A DNA stretch of 5,929 bases from Anaerolineae bacterium (GTDB lineage: Bacteria > Chloroflexota > Anaerolineae > JACIWR01): contig JAGGZG010000364.1 of the NCBI GenBank assembly GCA_021162125.1, positions 1 through 5,929 of the forward strand, read 5' to 3'. The translations under genes were made by a program, and so were the position numbers. The notes beneath the pieces were generated by a model. That model saw nothing but the letters and a program-made list of their open reading frames with translations, did not search any database and was not told the DNA's origin. Below, piece by piece: positions 1 to 5,929 of this stretch (position 1 is the stretch's first letter; every line of letters begins with the position of its first letter).

Positions 1-96
1 CCCACGCCCACACCTACGCCGGTGAACACTCCAACGCCAACCATCACTCCCACACCTACCGCCACCCCAACACCAACCATCACTCCCACGCCGGTG
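1..96 (+). repeat. Imperfect 36-bp tandem repeat encoding the Thr-Pro stalk
   Basis: Bases 31-60 and 67-96 are near-identical units offset by 36 bp, both containing CCAACCATCACTCCCAC, and the flanking bases are degenerate versions of the same CCNACN pattern. They encode alternating Thr-Pro with occasional Ile or Ala. Repeats like this expand and contract easily, so stalk length may vary between strains and may be misassembled in short-read data. Confidence 0.8.
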
Positions 97-558
97 ACCG
101 CCTCGGTATGCGTATTGTCCTTTGAGGATTACAACGGCAACGGGCGGCGTGACGTCGGTGAGGGACTGCTGCCCTACGCAGTGTTCACCATATCGGACGC
201 CAGACACGTGATCGACAGCTACTCGAGCAACGGGATCAACGAGCCACATTGCTTCTACGGGCTGGAGCCCGGCACCTACTTCGTCTCCGAATTGAACCCG
301 CCCGGCTACGAGTCCACCACTTACGATAGCTGGGGCGTGGCTCTCTCCAGTGGCTCGACGGTGGACATCGAGTTCGGCAACCGGCTGATGCCCTCGCCCA
401 CCGTGGCGGTGTCGGCGACCCCGTCGCCCAGCCCCACACCAGTAGCCCTTTTGTCCACGATGGGACAGGCAGCCTACAACGCCAGCGGGATCATCGTCCT
501 CATCGTGGCCGGCGTGATCCTGGTCGGCTTCAATCTGCTACGGCGATCCGTCCCGTAA
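1..558 (+). CDS. Membrane-anchored surface protein with TP-rich stalk and SdrD-B-like domain (5' truncated by window)
   Basis: The reading frame is open from base 1 and ends at TAA 556-558, so the visible part is the last 185 residues of a longer protein. Residues 1-32 are a Thr-Pro stalk. Residues ~36-128 form a beta domain resembling the SdrD B-like / prealbumin-like fold: an FEDYNGNGRRD segment at 41-51 gives a DxNxNGxxD calcium loop (D43, N45, N47, D51), followed by a GLEPGTYFVSELNPPGY segment typical of these domains. Residues ~130-148 are a second P/S/T linker. Residues ~160-180 are a hydrophobic helix ending in LLRRSVP, a simple C-terminal membrane anchor with positive residues inside; no LPXTG sortase signal is seen. 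The protein would display its N-terminal part (outside the window) on the cell surface. A GTG at 22 lies inside the stalk repeats and is unlikely to be the real start. The domain class is fairly sure; the function is unknown. Confidence 0.85.
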   Translation, partial: PTPTPTPVNTPTPTITPTPTATPTPTITPTPVTASVCVLSFEDYNGNGRRDVGEGLLPYAVFTISDARHVIDSYSSNGINEPHCFYGLEPGTYFVSELNPPGYESTTYDSWGVALSSGSTVDIEFGNRLMPSPTVAVSATPSPSPTPVALLSTMGQAAYNASGIIVLIVAGVILVGFNLLRRSVP

Positions 559-601
559 AGAACCTCCTGGCTGGGCCGAAGTCACATGAGATAAACGACC
601 G

Positions 602-636
602 CGCCCCCTCCTCCGGTTTCGGGGAAGGGGGCGTTT
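602..636 (+). terminator. GC-rich hairpin terminator between convergent genes
   Basis: An 8-bp stem (602-609 with 626-633) continues after one mismatch into five more pairs (611-615 with 620-624, one of them G-T) around a GTTT loop, and is followed by TTT at 634-636. It lies 43 bp after the stop of the plus-strand gene. The T run is short, so termination may be partial. The same stem lies beyond the stop of the minus-strand glycosyltransferase at 668, so it may end both transcripts; on that strand the following bases are less T-rich. Confidence 0.65.
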
Positions 637-667
637 GACAAATGGGCCGCCTAGCTGAACCCGCAGC

Positions 668-2659
668 TCAGTCCGTCGCGACGACCTCAATCTCGCCTAT
701 CGTCTGCGCGTCCTTACCACCCGTCAGGGGCAACCGCTCACCCGTGGCTGGATCGTAGAGGCCCACCACCACCCGCAGGTGAGGCGGTGCGTCCGGTGGC
801 AGGAGCAAACCGTGGTTATCGGTGATCGTCTCGCCCGCGTGCCAGCTATCCGTGGGGCGCATCTCGTTCACCGGAAAGTCGTCGTGTTGGGCCACCAACC
901 GGCCATCAGGGGCGTACAGGTGGACGAATACCTTGTAGCTCGCGGGCGGCCGTTCCACCGCCTGCCAGGTCAGGCGAACGGCAACCTCGCCGCCCATCCG
1001 GGCCCGCGCGGTGAAGGCCGCCTCGCTGAGCCGGATGCTAGCCCCAAAGTGGGCATCCTGGGACACGCGGGTCAATGATTCCGCCGGCGAGAGGTAGAGC
1101 AAGTACAGCGTGTCCTCGTGCCACCAACCCGCCGCCGGATAGAGGTTGAGATCCAGCCAGTATTTCAGATCGTAGTTGGCCGCCACCGCGCCCTTGTACA
1201 GCACGAACCACAGCCGGCGGTGAGTTCGCGCAGCGGGCCGCACCCGTTGATCCAGAGCTGCCTCCAAAGGTTCGATGCTGGGGTCCCAGCGCAGCACATA
1301 CGACCACGGCGCGTCGTCCGGCTGGCGGAAGTGCTCGTAGAACCCGGCGGGGCTGAGATTATTGAAGAAAACGATGTCCTGCGGGCGGGTTTGCCCGCGC
1401 AGAGGCTCGTAGAAAGTGTACGGATCGAGTGGCTCCACCACCTCCAGCGACTTGGCGTACACCTGCCCGTTAGCGAAGGGCCAGATGGTGACCACGGCCA
1501 GCAGGCCCAGGGCCGCGATACCTAGCCCGGCCCGCCGTTGCCACAGGACGTCGGTCGCCCAGGCCAGGGCCAGGCCCAGGAAAGGGCTGGCCGGCAGGAG
1601 CAGACGCGCAGCGAACATGTACGCCCGCACACCGAGGGCCACGCCGACCAGGACGAACGTCACCACCAGGAGGGGCAGGAGCAGACGGCGCATTTCACGC
1701 CCCCAGGGCCGGGCGAGCAGCACGCCGCCACCCAGGATCAGGGCCACCGTAGCCACGGCCAGCCATCCCGGGCCGTAGGCGAAGGTCAGCCCGAAGAGGC
1801 CATGCCGCAGGAGAGCGGCGAACTTGACCGCGCTCTCCGGGGCGAAACTGAATCCGGTGCGCGCCCCCACGCGGGACAACATTTCGCCCGCTGCGTAGAC
1901 TACCCAGGGCACGTAGAGCAGCGCTATCGCGACGCCGGAGAGGACAATAGGCCGCCATCGTCGAAGCCGGGCCAGCAGCGCGGGCGCGCGCAGCGAAGAC
2001 CGGGGAGCACGGGGGGTGTCCCCTCGTCTTTCTCCCTTCCCCGATACATCGCGGCCCGCGCGCGGGTGGCGGGTCAACAGCGCGTAGGCCAGTAGCGCGG
2101 CGAGCACAAAAGCGTTATAATAGAACGTGTAGAGGGCCGCTGCGCCGGCTAGGACGAAAACAACGTAGTCGCGGGTGCGCTCCCCATCCAGTGCGCGAAG
2201 CAGGAAGTACGCACTCAGCAGGAGCAAAAGAGCGCACAGGGGATACATGCGGGCCACCTGTCCGTAGTACACCAGCAGCGGGGCGACGGCCATGTACAGC
2301 GCGGCCAGCCATCCAACCCGCTCGCGGCCCGACCAGCGGCGGGCGACGGCGTACCCCAGGGGCACAAGGAGCACCCCGCCGATCACCGCGAAGAAACGCA
2401 CGGAGAAGCTACTTTTGCCCAGCCACAGCCAGGGTTTGAGCAGAAGGTAGAACAGCGGGGGATGCACTTCTAGAGCGGCCACGCGGGGTATCTCCGGCCA
2501 GCCCAGGCTACCCAGGCCGATGCTCCACCCCTCGTCCCAACGCAGCGCGGGCGCGTCCAGGCGGTACAGACGCAGGGCAAAGGCCGGGAGAACGATGGCA
2601 CACAGGCTCAACGCTTTCTGGAATGAGAATTTCCGCGTCAAAAGCAATGACACCTCCAC
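668..2659 (-). CDS. GT39/ArnT-like membrane glycosyltransferase with C-terminal beta-sandwich module
   Basis: The protein has 663 residues and is complete. It resembles the dolichyl-phosphate-mannose / PMT_2 (GT-C) family, polytopic enzymes that move a sugar from a polyprenyl-phosphate donor to an acceptor on the outer face of the membrane. After the first helix (~17-34), a short loop carries RLDAPALRWDEGWS with D42-E43, the position of the catalytic acid in GT-C enzymes, then HPPLFYLLL (66-74) and a YYGQVARMYPL segment, both typical of the family. Several more helices follow up to about residue 400. A basic cytoplasmic loop at ~197-238 looks inserted. Residues ~536-663 form a beta-rich domain with a YKVFVHLYAPDGRLVAQ core, closely matching a module in the divergent gene at 2983. 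The annotated start is GTG at 2657-2659; a GGAGGT lies at 2657-2652 inside the first codons, so TTG at 2641-2639 (10-nt spacing) is a serious alternative. The acceptor is unknown. Confidence 0.88.
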   Translation of the reverse strand: MEVSLLLTRKFSFQKALSLCAIVLPAFALRLYRLDAPALRWDEGWSIGLGSLGWPEIPRVAALEVHPPLFYLLLKPWLWLGKSSFSVRFFAVIGGVLLVPLGYAVARRWSGRERVGWLAALYMAVAPLLVYYGQVARMYPLCALLLLLSAYFLLRALDGERTRDYVVFVLAGAAALYTFYYNAFVLAALLAYALLTRHPRAGRDVSGKGERRGDTPRAPRSSLRAPALLARLRRWRPIVLSGVAIALLYVPWVVYAAGEMLSRVGARTGFSFAPESAVKFAALLRHGLFGLTFAYGPGWLAVATVALILGGGVLLARPWGREMRRLLLPLLVVTFVLVGVALGVRAYMFAARLLLPASPFLGLALAWATDVLWQRRAGLGIAALGLLAVVTIWPFANGQVYAKSLEVVEPLDPYTFYEPLRGQTRPQDIVFFNNLSPAGFYEHFRQPDDAPWSYVLRWDPSIEPLEAALDQRVRPAARTHRRLWFVLYKGAVAANYDLKYWLDLNLYPAAGWWHEDTLYLLYLSPAESLTRVSQDAHFGASIRLSEAAFTARARMGGEVAVRLTWQAVERPPASYKVFVHLYAPDGRLVAQHDDFPVNEMRPTDSWHAGETITDNHGLLLPPDAPPHLRVVVGLYDPATGERLPLTGGKDAQTIGEIEVVATD
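1982..2041 (-). other. Apparent insertion in a cytoplasmic loop of the glycosyltransferase
   Basis: These 60 bases encode residues 207-226, a charged, proline-rich stretch containing GERRGDTPRAPRSS between two membrane helices. The DNA contains the small palindrome GGGGTGTCCCC at 2013-2023 plus further G/C runs, unlike the surrounding helix-coding sequence. It keeps the frame open. I read it as a short repeat-derived insertion tolerated in a loop; it could also simply be a fast-evolving basic loop. Confidence 0.35.
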
Positions 2660-2666
2660 ACAGATC

Positions 2667-2787
2667 GCCGAAGGTCTGCGACCGAGGCGGAGAGGTCAGC
2701 CGATTAACCCGATTAAACGGATAGGGTGACCGGAGATATCGGCTTAATCCGCTGACCAAAAGTGGGCTCGGTCGGGAGACCTTCGCC
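2667..2787 (-). repeat. Two-part long inverted repeat in the leader of the glycosyltransferase gene
   Basis: The outer arms are 2667-2686 and 2767-2787; they pair as GAAGGTCT plus CGACCGAG blocks with a small internal irregularity. The inner arms are 2694-2713 and 2738-2757, 20 nt each with 18 complementary positions, around a 24-nt loop. Together they can form a nested hairpin of about 38 bp. It lies entirely between the -10 box (2809-2814) and the start codon (2657-2659), so it would be transcribed as the 5' leader of the minus-strand gene, ending 7 nt before the GTG. There is no T run after it on the minus strand, so it is not a normal terminator. It may be a translation-control structure or an inserted palindromic repeat. 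Confidence 0.8.
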
Positions 2788-2808
2788 TATCGCAGTATAA
2801 TCGGCGGT

Positions 2809-2837
2809 ACTATACCCTCAATCGCCGCCTTTGTCAA
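2809..2837 (-). promoter_or_regulatory. Sigma-70-type promoter for the minus-strand glycosyltransferase gene
   Basis: On the minus strand, TTGACA (2837-2832, a perfect -35 match) is separated by exactly 17 bp from TATAGT (2814-2809, five of six matches to the -10 consensus). Transcription would begin near 2802, giving a leader of about 140 nt that contains the whole inverted repeat at 2667-2787. A weaker second pair, TTGAGG (2821-2816) and TATACT (2799-2794) with 16-bp spacing, overlaps it. Confidence 0.75.
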
Positions 2838-2873
2838 AAAGGTTCTTTGCATGACACGCCAAAACAGTGAATG

Positions 2874-2975
2874 TCACCCTCCCGCAGGTTTGAGTACCCA
2901 TCAGACAGAATCTACCTCTCCAAATGGACTCTCGGCTGCAAAAGCATCGCCGCCAGCAACCTGCGGGAGGGCTGA
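2874..2975 (+). promoter_or_regulatory. Structured leader: perfect 14-bp inverted repeat enclosing the ribosome binding site
   Basis: CCCTCCCGCAGGTT at 2877-2890 is the exact reverse complement of 2958-2971. The stem extends by TCA/TGA (2874-2876 with 2973-2975) across one bulged C at 2972. The loop is 67 nt. The 3' arm holds the G-rich ribosome binding site, so when the stem forms the site would be hidden. I see no match to a known riboswitch core or to a T-box. Being located just before the start codon favours translational control, but coincidence or a small palindromic insertion remain possible. Confidence 0.65.
2965..2971 (+). promoter_or_regulatory. Ribosome binding site for the large plus-strand gene
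   Basis: GGGAGGG ends 11 nt before ATG 2983. It is the best anti-16S match in this leader and supports the 2983 start over the in-frame ATG at 2851, which has only a weak AAGG upstream. It is fully inside the 3' arm of the inverted repeat. Confidence 0.6.
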
Positions 2976-2982
2976 TCTGACG

Positions 2983-5929
2983 ATGTGGATTATTCTGCTG
3001 CTCAGCGGGGTGGCGGCCCTGCCCCTATGGCTGCACAGCGGCCTGGTGAACACGCGGGGCGGCGGCGACAGTCCTTTCCTGCTGGTGCGCCTGAGCCAAC
3101 TGGTCGTCAACCTGCGGGCCGGGGTCTTCCCCGTGCGCTGGATGCCCGATGCAGCCTACGGATTGGGTTATCCCTTCTTCAACTTCTACGCCGCCCTACC
3201 GTACTACCTGGCGGCCCTGTTCCACCTGTTGGGCCTCGACCTTATCTGGGCGCTCAAACTGACGCAGACCGCCGGGTTCGTGTTGGCTGGCGGGGCGATG
3301 GCCCTCCTGGCCCGCCGCCTCTTCCGCCAGCCGGCGGCCATCCTCCTGGCGGCGATAGCCTACGCCTACGCCCCCTTTCACCTGGTCAACGTCTACGTCC
3401 GGGGCGACTCCCTGTCCGAGTTCTACGCCTTCGTTTTCTACCCACTCATCGTGTGGGCGCTGCTTCGCCTGCGCGAATCACCGACGATGGGCAACGTGGC
3501 CCTGCTGGGCCTGACCTACGGCGGCCTGGTGTTGACGCACAACGTCTCGGCGCTGATTTTCAGCCCCTTCGTCCTGTGCCTGGCTCTGTTCTTTGCCTGG
3601 CGGCCATCGCCCGCGACAACGGCGAAAAGGGCCAGATTAACCATTCTGTCCGCCATGGCCCTCGGCCTGCTCCTCGGATTAGCGACAAGCGCCTGGTTCT
3701 GGCTCCCGGCCCTGGGCGAGCAGAGCGCGGTGCGCCTGGGCGTGGAGGACATCCAGACCCAGGGATATTTCCACTACGGTGGACATTTCCGGGGGCTGAA
3801 TCTGGTGCAGCGCTCGCCGCTGTTCGATTACGAGATGGGAGCGGGGCACACCCCATTTGCGATGGGACTGGGCCAGGCGGCGATGGCCATCGTCGCTCTG
3901 CTGGTCATCGCTATTGACTGGATCCGCCGGCGGCGGGTGAACGGGCTGAGCGCGCTCTTCGTCGCTCTCCTGGCCCTGACCACATTGTTGATCACCCCCC
4001 TCTCGCGGCCACTGTGGGACCACCTGCCGCTGCTTCCTTTCGCCCAGTTCCCGTGGCGCTTCCTGTCGGTGCAGGCATTTTTCGCCGCCCTGGTCATCGC
4101 CTACCTGGGCGAGCACATTCGCCGTCCCCGCACCGTGGCCAGCGTCGCCACCGCCCTCCTGTTCCTGACCGCCGTTCTTGGCCTGCGCCCGGAGTTCCTG
4201 CCCATCACCCGCGCCGACGTCACCCCGCAGCGGCTGATGCTCTACGAGGTATTCACCGGCAACGTGGGCTCTACCGTGCGCTACGAGTACCTGCCCCGCT
4301 GGACGCTGCCCCGTCCATACACTTCCGCTGTGTTTCTGAACGGTGGATGCAAACCGCCACCACTGGCCGTGGAGGGTGAGATCGCCGGCGCGGAACTCCT
4401 GCGCCAGCGGGCCACGTCCGAGGCCTGGCGCGTCACCGTAACCACACCGCAGGCTACGGTGGCCTTCGCCACCCTCTACTTCCCCGGCTGGCGGGCCGAG
4501 GTGGACGGCCATCCCGCTGTGGTGCGACCAGTCGAGGGCCTGGGTTACATCAGTGTAGAGGTGCCCCAGGGCGAGCACGAAATCACCCTGCGACTGGGAC
4601 GCACGCCGCTGCGGGCCAGCAGTGAACTCATCTCCGTGCTGGCGGGGCTCTGCGCGGTGGTTATGCTCGTGGCTCGTTGGCGACCCTCGCTGGGCAACGT
4701 GCGGCGCGCGCTGCTGGGCATCGGCCTGGGACTGGCCGTGATCGCACTACTGGCCGGGGGATTGCGTTACCTTCCGGCGGCGGACGATTCCGACCTGACA
4801 ATGGACTTCGCCCGCGCGCCTTACCTGCACCACAACCCGGACGGCACACGCTTCGGCGAGGCCGTCCGCCTGCGACGGTACGCGCTTTCGACAGAAGAGG
4901 GAGAAATCACGGCGGGGGGGACATTGGAGGTAACGCTGGAGTGGGAGGTGGCGCGCGAGGACAATCTCCGCGCCGAGGTGCAGCTCGTCACCCCGGCGGA
5001 GGTGCTGTTCGAGGCCGCTCCTGCACCCCTGGCCCGAGCCAGCGCTCTCCTGCTGGCGACCACCAGCCATCGCCTTACAGTTCCGGAAGACGCGCCCCGT
5101 GGATTGGCCCTGCTCAGCGTGCGTGTCTTCGATGGCGAGCAAGAGGTCGCGCCCGTCAACGCGCAAGGTCACGAGTTGGGCACCACCTATCTGCGACCGG
5201 TGTACATCACCGGCGAGCGGCGGGCAAGCGGCAAGGAGCCCGTTCTGGCCGAGTTTAATTCCGTGGGGGCACGCCTCAGCGCGGTGCAGGCCACGCCGGT
5301 GGATGGCGCGTTGGACCTGACCCTGACCTGGTGGGCTACGCGGCCCATCCCCGCCAACCTGATGATGTCGCTGCGAGCAGTTGCCGCCGACGGCACCCGC
5401 CTAGCCGCGCGCGACCTGCAGCCTGGCTACGGGTTCCTGCCAACCAGCCTGTGGCCGGCGGGTGAGCTGGTCACCGACCGCCTGCGCCTGCCCTTCCCGG
5501 AAGGAACAGCGCCCACCCAGGCCGTCACTCTGGAGATTGTGCTCTATGACCGCTACAGTGGGACCGAATTCGGCACAGCCCGCGTGCCACTGGTCGAGCG
5601 GGAGCACGTCTACACCGAGCCGCCCATGCAGAACCAAGCCGACGTGAACTTCGGAGGCGTGATGCGTCTGCTGGGCTACGAGCTGGTGCAGACCGGAGAC
5701 GAGCTGCGACTCACACTCCATTGGCGGGCGCTATCGCCGATGACCACCGACTACCGGGTCTTCGTCCACCTCTTCGATCCAGCGACCGAGCGCATCGTCG
5801 CCCAGTTCGACGGGATGCCGCTGCACGGCGTGTATCCCACCTCGTGGTGGCTGCCCGGCGAGGTGCTCAGCGACCAGATCACGCTCTCCCTGGCCGATGT
5901 GCCCGCCGGCCGCTACCGCCTGGCCACGG
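2983..5929 (+). CDS. Large GT-C-like membrane protein (PTPS-related family) with YfhO-like segment and three beta-sandwich modules (3' truncated by window)
   Basis: The frame is open for 982 codons from ATG 2983 to the right edge with no stop. The first helix (~2-18) is followed by a loop with GGDSPFLLVRLSQ (D29 a candidate catalytic acid), FPVRWMPD, and GYPFFNFYAALPYYL (61-75), then VYVRGDSLSEFYAF (137-150), LTHNVSALIF (184-193) and WFWLPALGEQ (238-247). This order is what I know from the 6-pyruvoyl-tetrahydropterin-synthase-related membrane family, a relative of GT-C glycosyltransferases; despite the name, no pterin role is implied. About twelve helices extend to ~402. Residues ~445-545 resemble YfhO, with YFPGWRAEVDGHP and VPQGEHEITLRLG. 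Two helices follow at ~548-565 and ~575-594. The rest (~606-982) is three extracytoplasmic beta modules: ~614-740, ~753-870 and ~887 onward, the last matching the tail of the divergent glycosyltransferase. Likely role: envelope glycosylation or lipid-linked sugar handling; substrate unknown. Confidence 0.87.
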   Translation, partial: MWIILLLSGVAALPLWLHSGLVNTRGGGDSPFLLVRLSQLVVNLRAGVFPVRWMPDAAYGLGYPFFNFYAALPYYLAALFHLLGLDLIWALKLTQTAGFVLAGGAMALLARRLFRQPAAILLAAIAYAYAPFHLVNVYVRGDSLSEFYAFVFYPLIVWALLRLRESPTMGNVALLGLTYGGLVLTHNVSALIFSPFVLCLALFFAWRPSPATTAKRARLTILSAMALGLLLGLATSAWFWLPALGEQSAVRLGVEDIQTQGYFHYGGHFRGLNLVQRSPLFDYEMGAGHTPFAMGLGQAAMAIVALLVIAIDWIRRRRVNGLSALFVALLALTTLLITPLSRPLWDHLPLLPFAQFPWRFLSVQAFFAALVIAYLGEHIRRPRTVASVATALLFLTAVLGLRPEFLPITRADVTPQRLMLYEVFTGNVGSTVRYEYLPRWTLPRPYTSAVFLNGGCKPPPLAVEGEIAGAELLRQRATSEAWRVTVTTPQATVAFATLYFPGWRAEVDGHPAVVRPVEGLGYISVEVPQGEHEITLRLGRTPLRASSELISVLAGLCAVVMLVARWRPSLGNVRRALLGIGLGLAVIALLAGGLRYLPAADDSDLTMDFARAPYLHHNPDGTRFGEAVRLRRYALSTEEGEITAGGTLEVTLEWEVAREDNLRAEVQLVTPAEVLFEAAPAPLARASALLLATTSHRLTVPEDAPRGLALLSVRVFDGEQEVAPVNAQGHELGTTYLRPVYITGERRASGKEPVLAEFNSVGARLSAVQATPVDGALDLTLTWWATRPIPANLMMSLRAVAADGTRLAARDLQPGYGFLPTSLWPAGELVTDRLRLPFPEGTAPTQAVTLEIVLYDRYSGTEFGTARVPLVEREHVYTEPPMQNQADVNFGGVMRLLGYELVQTGDELRLTLHWRALSPMTTDYRVFVHLFDPATERIVAQFDGMPLHGVYPTSWWLPGEVLSDQITLSLADVPAGRYRLAT

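Larger units (their letters stand above)
2660..2982. other. Divergent intergenic control region (323 bp)
   Basis: No convincing gene lies between the two divergent starts. The region is visibly richer in A/T than the flanking genes. In order it holds a two-part inverted repeat next to the minus-strand start (2667-2787), a strong minus-strand promoter (2809-2837), and a perfect inverted repeat with a ribosome binding site in front of the plus-strand start (2874-2975). A TATAAT at 2796-2801 on the plus strand has no matching -35 box. The plus frame is open back to ATG 2851, but its third codon positions are only about 43% G/C, against about 90% just after 2983, so this stretch is not read as coding. 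Confidence 0.75.

Noticed and set aside
460..558. Sortase anchor at the C-terminus of the surface protein
   Set aside because: The tail has a hydrophobic helix and basic end but no LPXTG-like motif before it.
1538..2095. 185-codon plus-strand frame opposite the glycosyltransferase
   Set aside because: Antisense shadow with low-complexity Gln/Gly/Arg/Pro composition; the minus-strand frame has clear GT-C motifs.
2667..2787. Intrinsic terminator for either strand
   Set aside because: Neither side has a T run after the stem, and it lies between a promoter and its start codon.
2796..2801. TATAAT on the plus strand as the -10 box of the large gene
   Set aside because: No -35-like hexamer at 16-18 bp spacing and no TG extension. 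A plus-strand promoter must exist somewhere upstream, but I cannot support this one.
2877..2971. 95-bp miniature transposable element with 14-bp terminal inverted repeats
   Set aside because: No target-site duplication is visible at the flanks, and the 3' arm doubles as the ribosome binding site; a leader structure explains it better. A genome-wide copy search could reopen this.
2851..2982. In-frame upstream ATG at 2851 that would add 44 residues to the large plus-strand protein
   Set aside because: The extension has about 43% G/C at third codon positions against about 90% just downstream, reads as low-hydrophobicity sequence without family resemblance, has only a weak AAGG upstream, and overlaps the inverted repeat. 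ATG 2983 starts directly with a membrane helix and has GGGAGGG upstream.
2985..3917. 310-codon plus-strand frame overlapping the large gene
   Set aside because: It is the +2-shifted shadow of the frame starting at 2983: Pro/Arg/Gly-rich, no domain resemblance, and it stops in the middle of the real gene.
3679..4578. 299-codon minus-strand frame
   Set aside because: Antisense shadow of the membrane protein gene, rich in Gln, Gly, Arg and His, a usual artefact of high-GC coding sequence; no domain recognised.

Overview
The window looks like a piece of a high-GC Chloroflexota genome, most likely Anaerolineae-like. This is inferred from style, not from a marker gene: threonine/proline (TPTP) stalk linkers, an SdrD-B-like domain on a C-terminal membrane anchor, and very large GT-C-type membrane proteins that end in beta-sandwich modules. 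No rRNA, tRNA, CRISPR array, transposase or phage gene is visible.

Layout. (1) 1-558, plus strand: the 3' end of a surface protein gene with a TP-rich stalk, one calcium-loop beta domain, a second P/S/T linker and a C-terminal membrane helix. (2) 602-636: a GC-rich hairpin between this gene and the convergent gene. (3) 668-2659, minus strand: a complete GT39/ArnT-like membrane glycosyltransferase with a beta-sandwich tail. (4) 2660-2982: a divergent control region with a near-consensus minus-strand promoter and two strong inverted repeats, one directly upstream of each start codon. (5) 2983 to the right edge, plus strand: the largest gene, open for 982 codons with no stop. It encodes a polytopic membrane protein like the 6-pyruvoyl-tetrahydropterin-synthase-related (GT-C-like) family, followed by a YfhO-like segment, two more membrane helices and three successive beta-sandwich modules.

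How the parts may work together. The two divergent genes both encode integral membrane proteins of the lipid-linked-sugar glycosyltransferase type, and they carry the same kind of C-terminal extracytoplasmic module, so a shared role in cell-envelope glycosylation is a reasonable inference. The TP-rich anchored protein next door would be a plausible acceptor for O-linked sugars, but nothing in the sequence proves this. The most unusual part is the 323-bp divergent region. The minus-strand leader can fold into a two-part hairpin of about 38 bp ending 7 nt before the annotated start. The plus-strand leader has a perfect 14-bp stem whose 3' arm contains the only good ribosome binding site, which suggests structured leaders that control translation.
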